Positions 7,662 to 14,935 of a stretch of 14,935 nucleotides of DNA are shown one piece after another. Each line of letters starts with the position of its first letter. Positions within the stretch are counted from its first letter, which is position 1. The translations under genes and the position numbers were made by a program. The DNA lies in contig WKLE02000675.1 of NCBI GenBank assembly GCA_014885115.2, positions 16,708 through 31,642 on the forward strand, read 5' to 3'. The stretch comes from Asterionellopsis glacialis (taxonomy: Eukaryota > Bacillariophyta > Plagiogrammaphyceae > Rhaphoneidales > Asterionellopsidaceae). The notes under the pieces were generated by a model. That model was not told the DNA's origin. It was given only the letters and a program-made list of their open reading frames with translations, and searched no databases.

Positions 7662-8925
7662 CTAGTACTGTAATAACGACATAACTTCTTTGGCTCGACC
7701 AAACGCCATATGCGTTGCTACACTAAGCTCACGAGATGCGTTTAATCGAATATTACCGGATAATCGTACATTCAATATTTTAGGTTTGGTTGTTCCTTTT
7801 TTGCTATCAAGACAACCTATTACTACGACTGTAAGACTTGATTGTTCGTGTGTTTGTTCCAATGTTGTTGGATCTGCCAACATTATTGTATTTTTGACCT
7901 TGGTGGTGTGATCATCATCACTTGTAGTATTGTCACCCATGATGACATCATTATCGTCCTGATGTTTCTTTTGTTTTTGTTGTTTTTCTATTTCATACAA
8001 GGAAATCGTTAATGGAATAGGAATATTATGTTGCAAAATATTGAGTCTTTGACTACTCGAAATACCTTGTTGTTTGTCACCATTACTACCACTAATTCCT
8101 TCCACAATATAAACCATCCCATCTTGTTCTTCTTTTGTGGATGGTAATTTTGTATCTGTTAAGGCAGCTATAGAAGCTAATAATGCTGCATCATAAATAT
8201 TACCATTATCATTCAACACTTGACACGTGATATTTAATCTCCAGGCAGCCTTTTTAGGTATGACAACTAAGGATCGGAAATCAATCATACCTGATTGTCG
8301 TAATATTGTTTGGATACGCCCACTATAATCTGAATAATTGCTTTGACCATTACCACCACCACTACTACTAACAACCACCACTAAATCACCACCACCGCTG
8401 CCGCCGGTAGCAGTTGAACTTTCTTCTTGTCCAGTGTTCACATTATCATTTTCACCTTCATTTGTAGTAGCAGTATTTGTCGAAATAGATGTTGGTTGTC
8501 CGATGAATAAGGTGACAGCTGCCAATATTTGTGTATCACCAATTTTGATTAGTGCAGATCCTGCAGCATTGCGTGTTAATACACCAAGTGACAAAAATGT
8601 TGGACGACATTGATATAATAATCTACCATCAGGTCGTGTATTTTGTGTTAGAAAGTTGGTAAGAAATGTCTAGTTTTTTTTTAAAAAGACAGATATTTGG
8701 AAAAAAGAAACACCGATTGAGTTGAGATTTTTTTAATAAAAATTCATTATTCAAGAAGAGAGTGAGGAAAAAAAACTCTGAAAAACATGATACCATGTTA
8801 CGAGACTTTAATTTTTTTCGTACCTTTGGATCTAAAGCAGAAAATGCATCCAACCAAGATGAGTTTTCTCCAATCAAATTGCCCTCAAGAGAACCGCTCG
8901 TGTCGGAAAAAGAGGATGCCGTCAT
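7662..8925 (-). CDS. RRP43: RNA exosome core subunit, RRP43/EXOSC8-like (two exons)
   Basis: Exon 1 is 8925-8824 and exon 2 is 8669-7662. The phase-0 intron joins LDPK to TFLTNFLTQNTRPDGR, giving 369 residues. RPDGR (46-50) and the following GSALIKIGDTQILAAV belong to the RNase PH fold. The lead-in F-L-x3-x-RPDGR is typical of RRP43, one of six ring subunits of the eukaryotic exosome that degrade or trim RNA from the 3' end. These eukaryotic ring subunits are catalytically inactive and form a channel. Two low-complexity inserts stand out: Asn/Thr/Ser/Gly-rich at about 94-151 and Lys/Gln/Asp-rich at about 240-275. They make it longer than human EXOSC8 and are common in diatom proteins. The start is the first in-frame ATG (8923-8925); only GTG codons lie upstream in frame. 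RRP42 or RRP45 is the main alternative. It shares a 644-base divergent promoter with the cysteine-synthase gene. Confidence 0.75.
8670..8823 (-). other. Intron of the RRP43-like gene (154 bases)
   Basis: On the minus strand the donor is AAG|GTACG and the acceptor is ACTAG|ACA, preceded by a homopolymer-rich tract. Removing it fuses two complete codons and creates the RPDGR-containing segment expected at the start of the RNase PH fold, which supports this choice. Without splicing the exon 1 frame ends at 8629. Confidence 0.8.
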
Positions 8926-9569
8926 TGTCACGATATCTTGCACTTTTATTATATAAATGTGTTATGAAGAATTAGAGATACAAGGCTGACCGAGGACAAT
9001 CGGGTGTTCTTCAGAGGATAATCACAAGATGGGGCAACCAAAAAACACCAATACGAGCGCTTTTGATCTGTATTTTCTTCTTTTTTGATGTGGACATGGA
9101 GTTTTTTTGTGTGGTGCCTTTGCACACAAGGTCTTCTTTCGACGTACAGACGAGATTCAAGTGCGAAAAATATTCTAAATGATCCATGAAGGTTAGGACT
9201 ATTCTATGGATGACGATGAACGATATGTAATATTATTTCTTCCTTTTTTCGCAAAATTCTGTTGTCATCAAAGAACAATTTCCAAGGGGAAAGATCCATA
9301 GACCAGATCCAGATCTCACTACACTATCAGGTATTAATACTACCCATCAACGAAAACATGAGAAAAAACATCATCACACTCAGTAGTCCGACGATCCGCA
9401 CTGAACCATCATAGCGTCGACATGACCCAACAGATATTCAAATAAAATCTAATTTCCGTTTCATTTTATGATTGTGTCCATATCTAACCCTGTAAATTTC
9501 ATACAAGCCTGTAAAAAAACAACAACTACAACCACATGAAATAAAAACTATAACTGTCTGTAAGAAAAG
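8926..9569. promoter_or_regulatory. Divergent promoter region: RRP43-like / cysteine synthase
   Basis: The two start codons face away from each other across 644 bases with no convincing gene between. The sequence contains AGTAGTCCGACGA at 9382-9394, shared with two other upstream regions, and poly-T tracts near 9070-9110 and 9240. The minus-strand frame at 9438-9650 overlaps cysteine-synthase exon 1 and is a shadow. Confidence 0.5.
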
Positions 9570-10805
9570 ATGTCTGTCCGTGTAGGTAATAGCATTCTCA
9601 ATGCTATTGGAAATACACCACTTTTGAAACTCTCCAATATAAACAAACATCTTGGAATACCTTTGGACTCGGCAATTTATGTCAAACTTGAAAATTTAAA
9701 TCCAGGTATGTGTATTTGTACGTAAGCAAAATGTTGAACTGTTCTTTGGAATGTGAATCTTTACTTCATGCCCCACTCCTACTCACTCTTTTTTTTAAAA
9801 AAAATCAAAAACTCTCATGAAAAAATAAAAAAAGGTGGATCTAAAAAAGATCGTGTTGCAAAACAAATTATATTGGATGCTATTGAAAATAATCAATTAC
9901 AACAAGGTCAACCTATTGTAGAATTAACAAGTGGTAATACAGGTACAGGTTTAGCTATAGTTGCGGGTAGTTTAGGATATTCCTTTACAGCCGTCATGTC
10001 CAAGGGTAATAGTAGAGAACGTGCCCAAATGATGTTAGCCTTGGGTGCCAATGTTGTATTGGTAGATCAATATAATACTACTAGTGCTGGTCAAGGTGTA
10101 TCTGGATTAGATTTACAATTAGTAGAAGAAGAAACATGTCGTATCGTCCAGGAAACAAATGCATTCCGTGCAGATCAATTTACACTGCCTGGGTCCTATC
10201 GTGCACATTATTTGCATACAGGTCCTGAATGTTGGAATCAACTTCTAGAATTTCAACAAGATCCAACAGTATTATCATCGTCATTGTCATCCTCCAAAAT
10301 GATGATTGATGCATTTGTTGATTTTGTTGGTACAGGTGGGACTTTTGTGGGAATATCTAAATATTTGAAAGAACAAGACTCGAATATACAATGCCATGTA
10401 GTGGAACCTCAATCATATCGTGTTTTGGATCCAACCGCTATGCCTGATAGTAGTCGTGATGGTGGTGTTCCACACAAAATACAAGGAGGTGGATATTCCA
10501 AAACATTTCAAGAATTACCACTGTTTCATCATGATCATCATTCGGAAGCATCGTCGTCATCAATATCATCTTTGCAATCATCTAATTTAGTGGATGGATA
10601 TTTATCGGTAAGTGATGAAGAAGCTATTGAAACAACAAGATTGTTAGCAACAACCGAGGGTATATTTGGTGGATTTTCATCAGGTGCCAATGTTGCTGCA
10701 GCAGCTCAACTTTTACGACGTGACGACGAAAACATACGAAATGTGTTGGCCATTATATGTGATTCAGGTCTCAAATACTTATCCACTGATTTGTATCAAC
10801 AATGA
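9570..10805 (+). CDS. Cysteine synthase-family PLP enzyme (two exons)
   Basis: Exons are 9570-9705 and 9835-10805. The phase-1 intron splits the first Gly of NPGGS, and the product is 368 residues. It is a fold-type II PLP enzyme of the O-acetylserine (thiol)lyase / cystathionine beta-synthase group, which adds sulfide or a thiol to an activated serine to give cysteine or a relative. Visible landmarks are K50 in GGSKKDR (the Schiff-base lysine), TSGNTG at 77-82 (substrate loop), DQF and HY-x2-TGPE (about 159-177), GTGGTF at 211-216 (phosphate-binding loop), and GGFSSGANVAAA at 324-335 with DSGLKYLST after it. Lys49 stands where Val is usual. A His/Ser-rich insert (about 278-297) is lineage-specific. 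There is no presequence, since the protein starts with SVRVGNSILNAIGNTPLLKL, so a cytosolic location is likely. No CBS or heme domain is present. The exact acceptor specificity cannot be set from sequence. Confidence 0.88.
9706..9834 (+). other. Intron of the cysteine-synthase-family gene (129 bases)
   Basis: The donor is CCAG|GTATGT and the acceptor AAAAAAAG|GTGG. The 3' side is A-rich rather than pyrimidine-rich, with a T-run at about 9788-9796. Splicing rebuilds the conserved LNPGGS-x-KDR block, which fixes both junctions. Confidence 0.9.
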
Positions 10806-11111
10806 CTCCAAAAAAGAACAATTTTAAGACGTGGAACATTTGATTTTTGTAAAACAATTTTTTTAATTATTTTTTATATTATTTTTCTCTCTGAAATGTG
10901 GTGATAAAAAGTGTGTGACGTGATGTGCGTGTGTGACATGTAAAGCAAATAATGAATCATGATAGAGAATGATGAGTTTCGTTTCTCCCGCTCGTTTCGC
11001 CCTTCAGCGCACACCGTAAAAAAATGCTGCAGTATTTTCAAAAAGTAAATGACATTTGTACGAGTGGGATGGGATGCACCGATCCATTCTTTTCCATCAA
11101 AATTAATCAAA
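10806..11111. other. Convergent intergenic region, cysteine synthase / hypothetical
   Basis: This holds the 3' ends of two facing genes. A strongly AT-rich block (about 10850-10890) follows the cysteine-synthase stop and is a plausible polyadenylation region. A TGACGTGA sequence lies at about 10917. The minus-strand frame at 10874-11200 overlaps the neighbour and has no domain features. Nothing else is seen. Confidence 0.55.
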
Positions 11112-12026
11112 TCAAACAACAGGTGCATCTGTGGGGATAGATCCATCTGCTGCTGAATAATCTTGATTGGCAGCAGAGCCAGCACCACCATGTGGTTCAT
11201 TAATTTCCAAATGTTCCATATTTTCTAAAATGACTTCAGGTTTTTGTTTGGGAATAGCTTCATCATCGTCATCTTCATCACCTTCTTGTAAGACATCCAT
11301 CCCACCACCGATAGAATTATCACGTGAGACGGAGGCCTTTGGGTTTAAATCTTGAAAGGCATGTGTATCCTCCAAGGTTTCATCACATAACCTTTCATTG
11401 ACAGCGGGTAAGGATGATCCACCAGCTGTCAATTCTTTGACAGATTTCTGAGATACCAAGGGATCTAATTCTTCCATACCAGCTTTATCTAATAGGATGT
11501 CCGGATCACCCACAAAGTCCTCCAAATCTTGAAGTGACGATATACTGGATCCTGCATCTTGAGTGGTTTCGGTAGGTGCATAATTAGGATTGGCACCACC
11601 ACCTGCAAATGCACCACCTGTGGAACCACCACTGCCCGGTGTACCCTTCCCCACCGATGGTGATCGACTACGAGATCTGGAGCCTTCACCCTTGGATGGT
11701 CGACGCAGTGGATGCAATCTTTTTTCTAATCCTTCGGGGATCACTAAATGACTCGAAGACAACCTTTCGGGAACTCGTGTGGCATGAATACGAAGAGGAG
11801 GTAAATCTTCTGTTGATTCTTCTTCATCGCCATCGTGCTGATGAGGTGTGGGACTTGTCAAGGATTCCAACTCAACATCACGATCACCACCGACTGCTTC
11901 CACACTCAAATCTGTAAAATCATGATGTTGACCGCTTGTACCTTCTTCATCACCCTTGGGAGTTGTTGAAACAATGGCTTCTACCACTCGAGGGGGTGCG
12001 TCTGAAGATGATAGTTCGGAAGACAT
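11112..12026 (-). CDS. Hypothetical disordered acidic protein
   Basis: This is a 304-residue single-exon frame of low complexity throughout. The N-terminal third is acidic (DGDEEESTED at 65-74). A basic patch at about 102-124 ends in an RS-dipeptide stretch (SRSRSRSPS). A Gly/Thr/Ser-rich linker follows (125-147), then short possible helices (SSLQDLEDFVGDPDILLDKA, about 163-182), a second acidic run (EGDEDDDDE, 248-256) and a possible helix EVILENMEHLEI (264-275). There are no signal peptide, membrane segments or Cys clusters (one Cys). I recognise no family. RS-rich, Ser/Thr-rich acidic proteins are often phosphorylated scaffolds or nuclear factors, but that is only a guess. The long clean frame, the ATG at its 5' end and the position between known genes support it as real. 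It is divergent from the Deg protease gene. Confidence 0.65.
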   Translation of the reverse strand: MSSELSSSDAPPRVVEAIVSTTPKGDEEGTSGQHHDFTDLSVEAVGGDRDVELESLTSPTPHQHDGDEEESTEDLPPLRIHATRVPERLSSSHLVIPEGLEKRLHPLRRPSKGEGSRSRSRSPSVGKGTPGSGGSTGGAFAGGGANPNYAPTETTQDAGSSISSLQDLEDFVGDPDILLDKAGMEELDPLVSQKSVKELTAGGSSLPAVNERLCDETLEDTHAFQDLNPKASVSRDNSIGGGMDVLQEGDEDDDDEAIPKQKPEVILENMEHLEINEPHGGAGSAANQDYSAADGSIPTDAPVV

Positions 12027-12607
12027 TGTTCTTGTTTGTTGTGTTGTTCGTTTTTGTAAAAGAGACTTGAGTTGTTGACTGACTGATCGATAATGGGATT
12101 GATTTCAATGCCAAATCTTGATTGTTACAAGAGAGCGAAGTCCTGGGTAATGCACCTCTTTTTTGATGGGAATGGAAGGAATGTCAACCGAAACACGAGA
12201 GAGAGAACGAGAGAGATGTTCTCTTCGTGTACCACGAGGAGGGCTCTTTTTATTTCGCGTAATTTTGTAGTACACGAACACCCAAAAATCGAGACGTCTT
12301 CTGTGTCGAACTGTACCAGCAGGTACATGGCAAGCTAGAGCGCTCGCTCACTCTTGCTCGTCTCGCTCGGCATGCCAGCAAGATTGCAAGATCAACTTCC
12401 AGATTTACAGTACCCACGATACACACTACCTGTACTTGCGATAGCTTTTGGAGGCTTCGTGTTCTCAAAATAATATTCCACTTCTTTTGTACTAGAAGTT
12501 GTTACTACAATGACGTATGTTTTGCATTACACCAGTTGGTTTTATACACATTTAGGTTGGTCTTGGAACTTTTTTTTCTATGCGAGCCGTAGATATTATT
12601 TTCCAAC

Positions 12608-12653
12608 GTACCAGGTAAGATTCTATACAGTATTACCAGGTACTTTCTGGTAA
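12608..12653. repeat. GTACC-family repeats with inverted TTACCAG/CTGGTAA arms
   Basis: GTACCAGGTAAG starts at 12608, TTACCAGGTAC at 12633, and CTGGTAA at 12647-12653 is the reverse complement of TTACCAG at 12633-12639. These are variants of the palindrome clustered at 6211-6260. Confidence 0.6.
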
Positions 12654-12887
12654 GAGACTAATTCTGCCGTACTTCTAATATGATAAATTCCGACCAATCA
12701 TAATGTGAGAATTTTTCAAGAACACCAGATCTTTAGGAAATTGAGTAATATTAGACATTGGTTGGAAGGAAAACATCAGCTCCGTCAAAAAAAGAAGCCC
12801 CGCAAGGGCACTCACGCATGGTTCATTCACTCCCCATCAAATGTAGAGATCTGACACAGTCAGTAGTCCTACGGAACGAAAGTGAAA

Positions 12888-12904
12888 TCCCGCCCAGGCG
12901 GGAA
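12888..12904. promoter_or_regulatory. Inverted E2F-like motifs
   Basis: TCCCGCC (12888-12894) and GGCGGGA (12897-12903) are perfect 7-base arms two bases apart, and GGCGGGAA matches the E2F/DP consensus. The site is about 390 bases upstream of the Deg protease ATG. A second GGCGGGAA lies at 6650-6657, upstream of the MYND gene. E2F-family factors exist in diatoms; function here is inferred. Confidence 0.35.
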
Positions 12905-12972
12905 CCCAAACGAACATGATGTGTCGTGTTTTGCGCACGGTACAAAATAATAATGGGACTCACAAGATACGC

Positions 12973-12978
12973 CACGTG
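12973..12978. promoter_or_regulatory. G-box CACGTG (in GCCACGTGTC)
   Basis: A full G-box with flanks typical of bZIP/bHLH sites lies about 315 bases upstream of the Deg protease start. In plants such sites are linked to light and stress response. This is a single short match, so the function is tentative. Confidence 0.3.
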
Positions 12979-13289
12979 TCGATTTCTTCAAAGAACACAG
13001 AACACTTGACTTATGTGGCACGACTGGGTCAGAAGAGTGTCAGAGCATCTGTTTTGAGAAAGATCCAACCAACTCTTGTCTGTTCTTTTTTAGCCTCTCT
13101 CTACTTCTGCATGTATGGAGGAAAAAAAATCTTGTAGATTCTCTTTCTCCATTGAAGAAAGAGTGAAACGATATCTTTCTTGTTGGTGTGTGTTCTCTGT
13201 CGACATTGAAGAGAATTGAAGCAAAGGAGAGTTCTAATTTATTCACTCACACATTTTTTTGACTTGAAAGTCACATTTCATTCAAGAAA

Positions 13290-14771
13290 ATGATCATCAT
13301 GGGACGTTGTTCTTCATCACTTTTTCTAGTTTTACTCTTTGTTTGTCGGGGATCATCCTTTTTATCCCCCTTTAGCTGTATTGGTGCCGCAACCCGATCC
13401 CCATCCTCCTCCTCACCCACAACCAGAACAACACAACCCAATTATGCATTGCGCATGTCAAACAAAAACAACAATGACAACAACAATGACGGTGCTAAGA
13501 CTGATACCTTAGGCACTTTGTCTGTGGGTGAATTGAAACGATTACTGAGTGAACGTGGTGTTGATTTTCGTGATTGTTTAGAAAAACGTGATCTTGTCGA
13601 ACGTTTGCAAAAGAGTGATCCACAAAGGACACCCTTGTCCTCTTCCTTGTCTTCGACATTGACACCGGAAGAAGATCGACTCATTCGAACCTTCAAACGT
13701 GTATCACCTAGTGTAGCCTATATCCAAACTACGGCCATTGTACAGAAACAAAACTTTTTATCCCTCAAGGGTATGGAAGTACCTGCTGGTACAGGGAGTG
13801 GCTTTCTTTGGGATAGTCAAGGACATGTGGTGACAAACTATCATGTCATTGCGGGCAGACAGGGTGGTGGTGTCCCTAAACATAAAGTCAAGGTGAAATT
13901 ACAGGGTATGGCAGAAGCCATTGACGCCAAGGTTGTAGGATATGAAGCAGAAAAAGATATTGCTGTATTGAAACTGACAAGTCAACGTCATAATTTACCT
14001 ACACCCATGGATGTAGGTACCTCGAATGATTTACAAGTTGGACAATCTGTCATGGCAATTGGTAATCCATTTGGATTAGACGATACCTTGACAACAGGTG
14101 TAGTATCTGCCTTGGGACGTGATGTAGATGGAGTTGGTGGACGCCCTATTAAGGGATGTATCCAAACAGATGCTGCTATTAATCCTGGTAATTCTGGTGG
14201 TCCATTATTGGATTCACGTGGACGACTTATTGGTGTCAATACAGCTATTTTTTCACCAGGTGCCATGGGGGGAAATATTGGGATTGGCTTTGCGATACCC
14301 GTCGATACGGTCCGTCGTGTCGTGAATCAAATTATACGGTATGGACGTGTTGTCCGTCCTACATTGGGTATTAATGTGGCCGATGACAGATTGGCAAGGT
14401 CTATTGAAGGTCAGTTAGGTGGTAGTCGGAAAAGTCTAGATGGTGTATTGGTCGTTGAAGTTGTCCCTAATAGTCCTGCAGTCGTGGCAGGATTAGAAGC
14501 ATCCCAATTAAGATCGGATGGATCTATTATTCTTGGTGATTTAATCACCAATGTAGATGGTGTACCTGTCAGACAAGCAGAAGATTTACTATCTGCCATT
14601 GAAGAAAAACAAGATGGTGATGTTGTCAAACTTCGTATCTTGAGAGGATGTGATACTCGTAAATCGGAAACCGTGGATGTACGACTTGTCACGAGAGAGA
14701 AACTTGAAGCAAAGAATGCTCGCAAGCCAAACAATCAACGGATGAGTATGGTGAGGGGTGCTTGGGAATAA
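13290..14771 (+). CDS. Plastid Deg/HtrA-family serine protease with N-terminal SAP-like motif
   Basis: This single-exon protein has 493 residues. Residues 1-23 are a hydrophobic signal peptide ending GSS, followed by F24, and a Ser/Thr/Arg-rich stretch to about LRMS (54-57). Together they make a diatom-type bipartite plastid signal. Residues 74-106 (LSVGELKRLLSERGV ... CLEKRDLVERL) form a SAP-like helix pair. The trypsin-like domain follows, with a complete triad: H185 in TNYHVIAG, D223 in EKDIAVLKL and S302 in NPGNSGGPL. One PDZ domain occupies about 355-455 (GVLVVEVVPNSPAVVAGL; ILGDLITNVDGVPV). This plan resembles plant plastid Deg1/Deg8-type proteases, which degrade damaged lumenal and photosystem II proteins. 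Whether it sits in stroma or lumen is unclear. Met4 (ATGGGA) is an alternative start only three codons on. A G-box and E2F-like sites lie upstream. The protease call is secure; the exact Deg number is not. Confidence 0.92.
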   Translation: MIIMGRCSSSLFLVLLFVCRGSSFLSPFSCIGAATRSPSSSSPTTRTTQPNYALRMSNKNNNDNNNDGAKTDTLGTLSVGELKRLLSERGVDFRDCLEKRDLVERLQKSDPQRTPLSSSLSSTLTPEEDRLIRTFKRVSPSVAYIQTTAIVQKQNFLSLKGMEVPAGTGSGFLWDSQGHVVTNYHVIAGRQGGGVPKHKVKVKLQGMAEAIDAKVVGYEAEKDIAVLKLTSQRHNLPTPMDVGTSNDLQVGQSVMAIGNPFGLDDTLTTGVVSALGRDVDGVGGRPIKGCIQTDAAINPGNSGGPLLDSRGRLIGVNTAIFSPGAMGGNIGIGFAIPVDTVRRVVNQIIRYGRVVRPTLGINVADDRLARSIEGQLGGSRKSLDGVLVVEVVPNSPAVVAGLEASQLRSDGSIILGDLITNVDGVPVRQAEDLLSAIEEKQDGDVVKLRILRGCDTRKSETVDVRLVTREKLEAKNARKPNNQRMSMVRGAWE

Positions 14772-14935
14772 ATGAATACGTTCACCAATGTAATGGCATT
14801 TAGTGAAACAAGTAGTTAGTAGAGCACACGTTTAGGTAGCCAAAAGTAAACAATAACATTTAGTAAGTTTAGAATTGTTTTTATAAACCATCAGAACCAA
14901 CAATAGTCTTGATAATCTTCATTCGATGCATGTAT
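14772..14935 (+). other. 3' flank of the Deg protease gene
   Basis: AT-rich sequence follows the stop codon to the window edge and is probably the 3' UTR. No further gene begins here within the window. Confidence 0.5.

Larger units (their letters stand above)
12027..13289. promoter_or_regulatory. Divergent upstream region: hypothetical / Deg protease
   Basis: This 1.26-kb region has no convincing gene. It contains GTACCAGCAGGTAC at 12313-12326, a GCTCG-rich stretch near 12340-12370, a GTACC cluster at 12608-12653, a GCCC/GGGC hairpin at 12797-12809, AGTAGTCCTACGGA at 12862-12875, inverted E2F-like motifs at 12888-12904, a G-box at 12973-12978 and an 8-bp CTCTTTCT/AGAAAGAG stem at 13141-13163. 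The plus-strand frame at 12916-13137 has no family features and probably lies in the promoter or 5' UTR. Confidence 0.5.

Noticed and set aside
11489..11917. Frames opposite and out of phase with the disordered hypothetical gene
   Set aside because: These are shadows created by the repetitive Ser/Asp/Gly codons of the minus-strand gene.
12797..12809. GCCC-CGCAA-GGGC hairpin as a possible structured RNA or terminator
   Set aside because: The stem has only four base pairs, and no tRNA, snoRNA box C/D or snRNA signature surrounds it.
12916..13137. 73-codon plus-strand frame upstream of the Deg protease
   Set aside because: It has no family features, includes the G-box region and lies in the expected promoter or 5' UTR.

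Overview
This window looks like nuclear DNA of a photosynthetic stramenopile, most likely a diatom. The genes are protein-coding, AT-leaning and separated by a few hundred bases to about 1.3 kb. Several are split by small GT-AG introns (115, 129, 154 and 404 bases). Two or three of the products begin with a signal peptide whose predicted cleavage point is followed by Phe or Trp (NSNA|F, GSS|F, SAA|W). That is the ASAFAP-type signature of proteins sent across the four plastid membranes of diatoms. No rRNA, tRNA, CRISPR array or intact mobile element was found. The species cannot be named from the sequence.

Layout, left to right: 1-1009 is a decayed rightward coding region broken across frames and containing a 4-N gap; it may be a mobile-element relic. 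1830-3317 (+) is a three-exon gene for a plastid THF1/Psb29-family protein. 3934-4533 (-) is a PEX4-type ubiquitin-conjugating enzyme. 5369-5722 (-) is a small secreted or plastid protein of unknown function. 6850-7467 (+) is a MYND zinc-finger protein. 7662-8925 (-) is a two-exon exosome core subunit of RRP43 type. 9570-10805 (+) is a two-exon cysteine-synthase-family PLP enzyme. 11112-12026 (-) is a disordered acidic hypothetical protein. 13290-14771 (+) is a plastid-type Deg/HtrA serine protease with an N-terminal SAP-like helix pair.

From 5.4 kb onward the genes alternate strand strictly, giving three divergent promoter regions (5723-6849, 8926-9569, 12027-13289) and tight convergent gaps (194 and 306 bases). 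The gene functions are mostly unrelated housekeeping, as expected for a eukaryotic nuclear locus, and no operon-like system is present. One loose link is that THF1/Psb29 and Deg proteases both belong to thylakoid and photosystem II maintenance.

The most interesting material is non-coding. A family of GTACC/GGTAC palindromes recurs in the intergenic DNA. A shared AGTAGTC-type element lies on the same strand upstream of three plus-strand genes. Other sites are a dense GAGTC/GACTC cluster, CRE-like TGACGTCA sites upstream of the plastid THF1 gene, a perfect 16-bp palindrome inside THF1 intron 1, and E2F-like and G-box sites upstream of the Deg protease.
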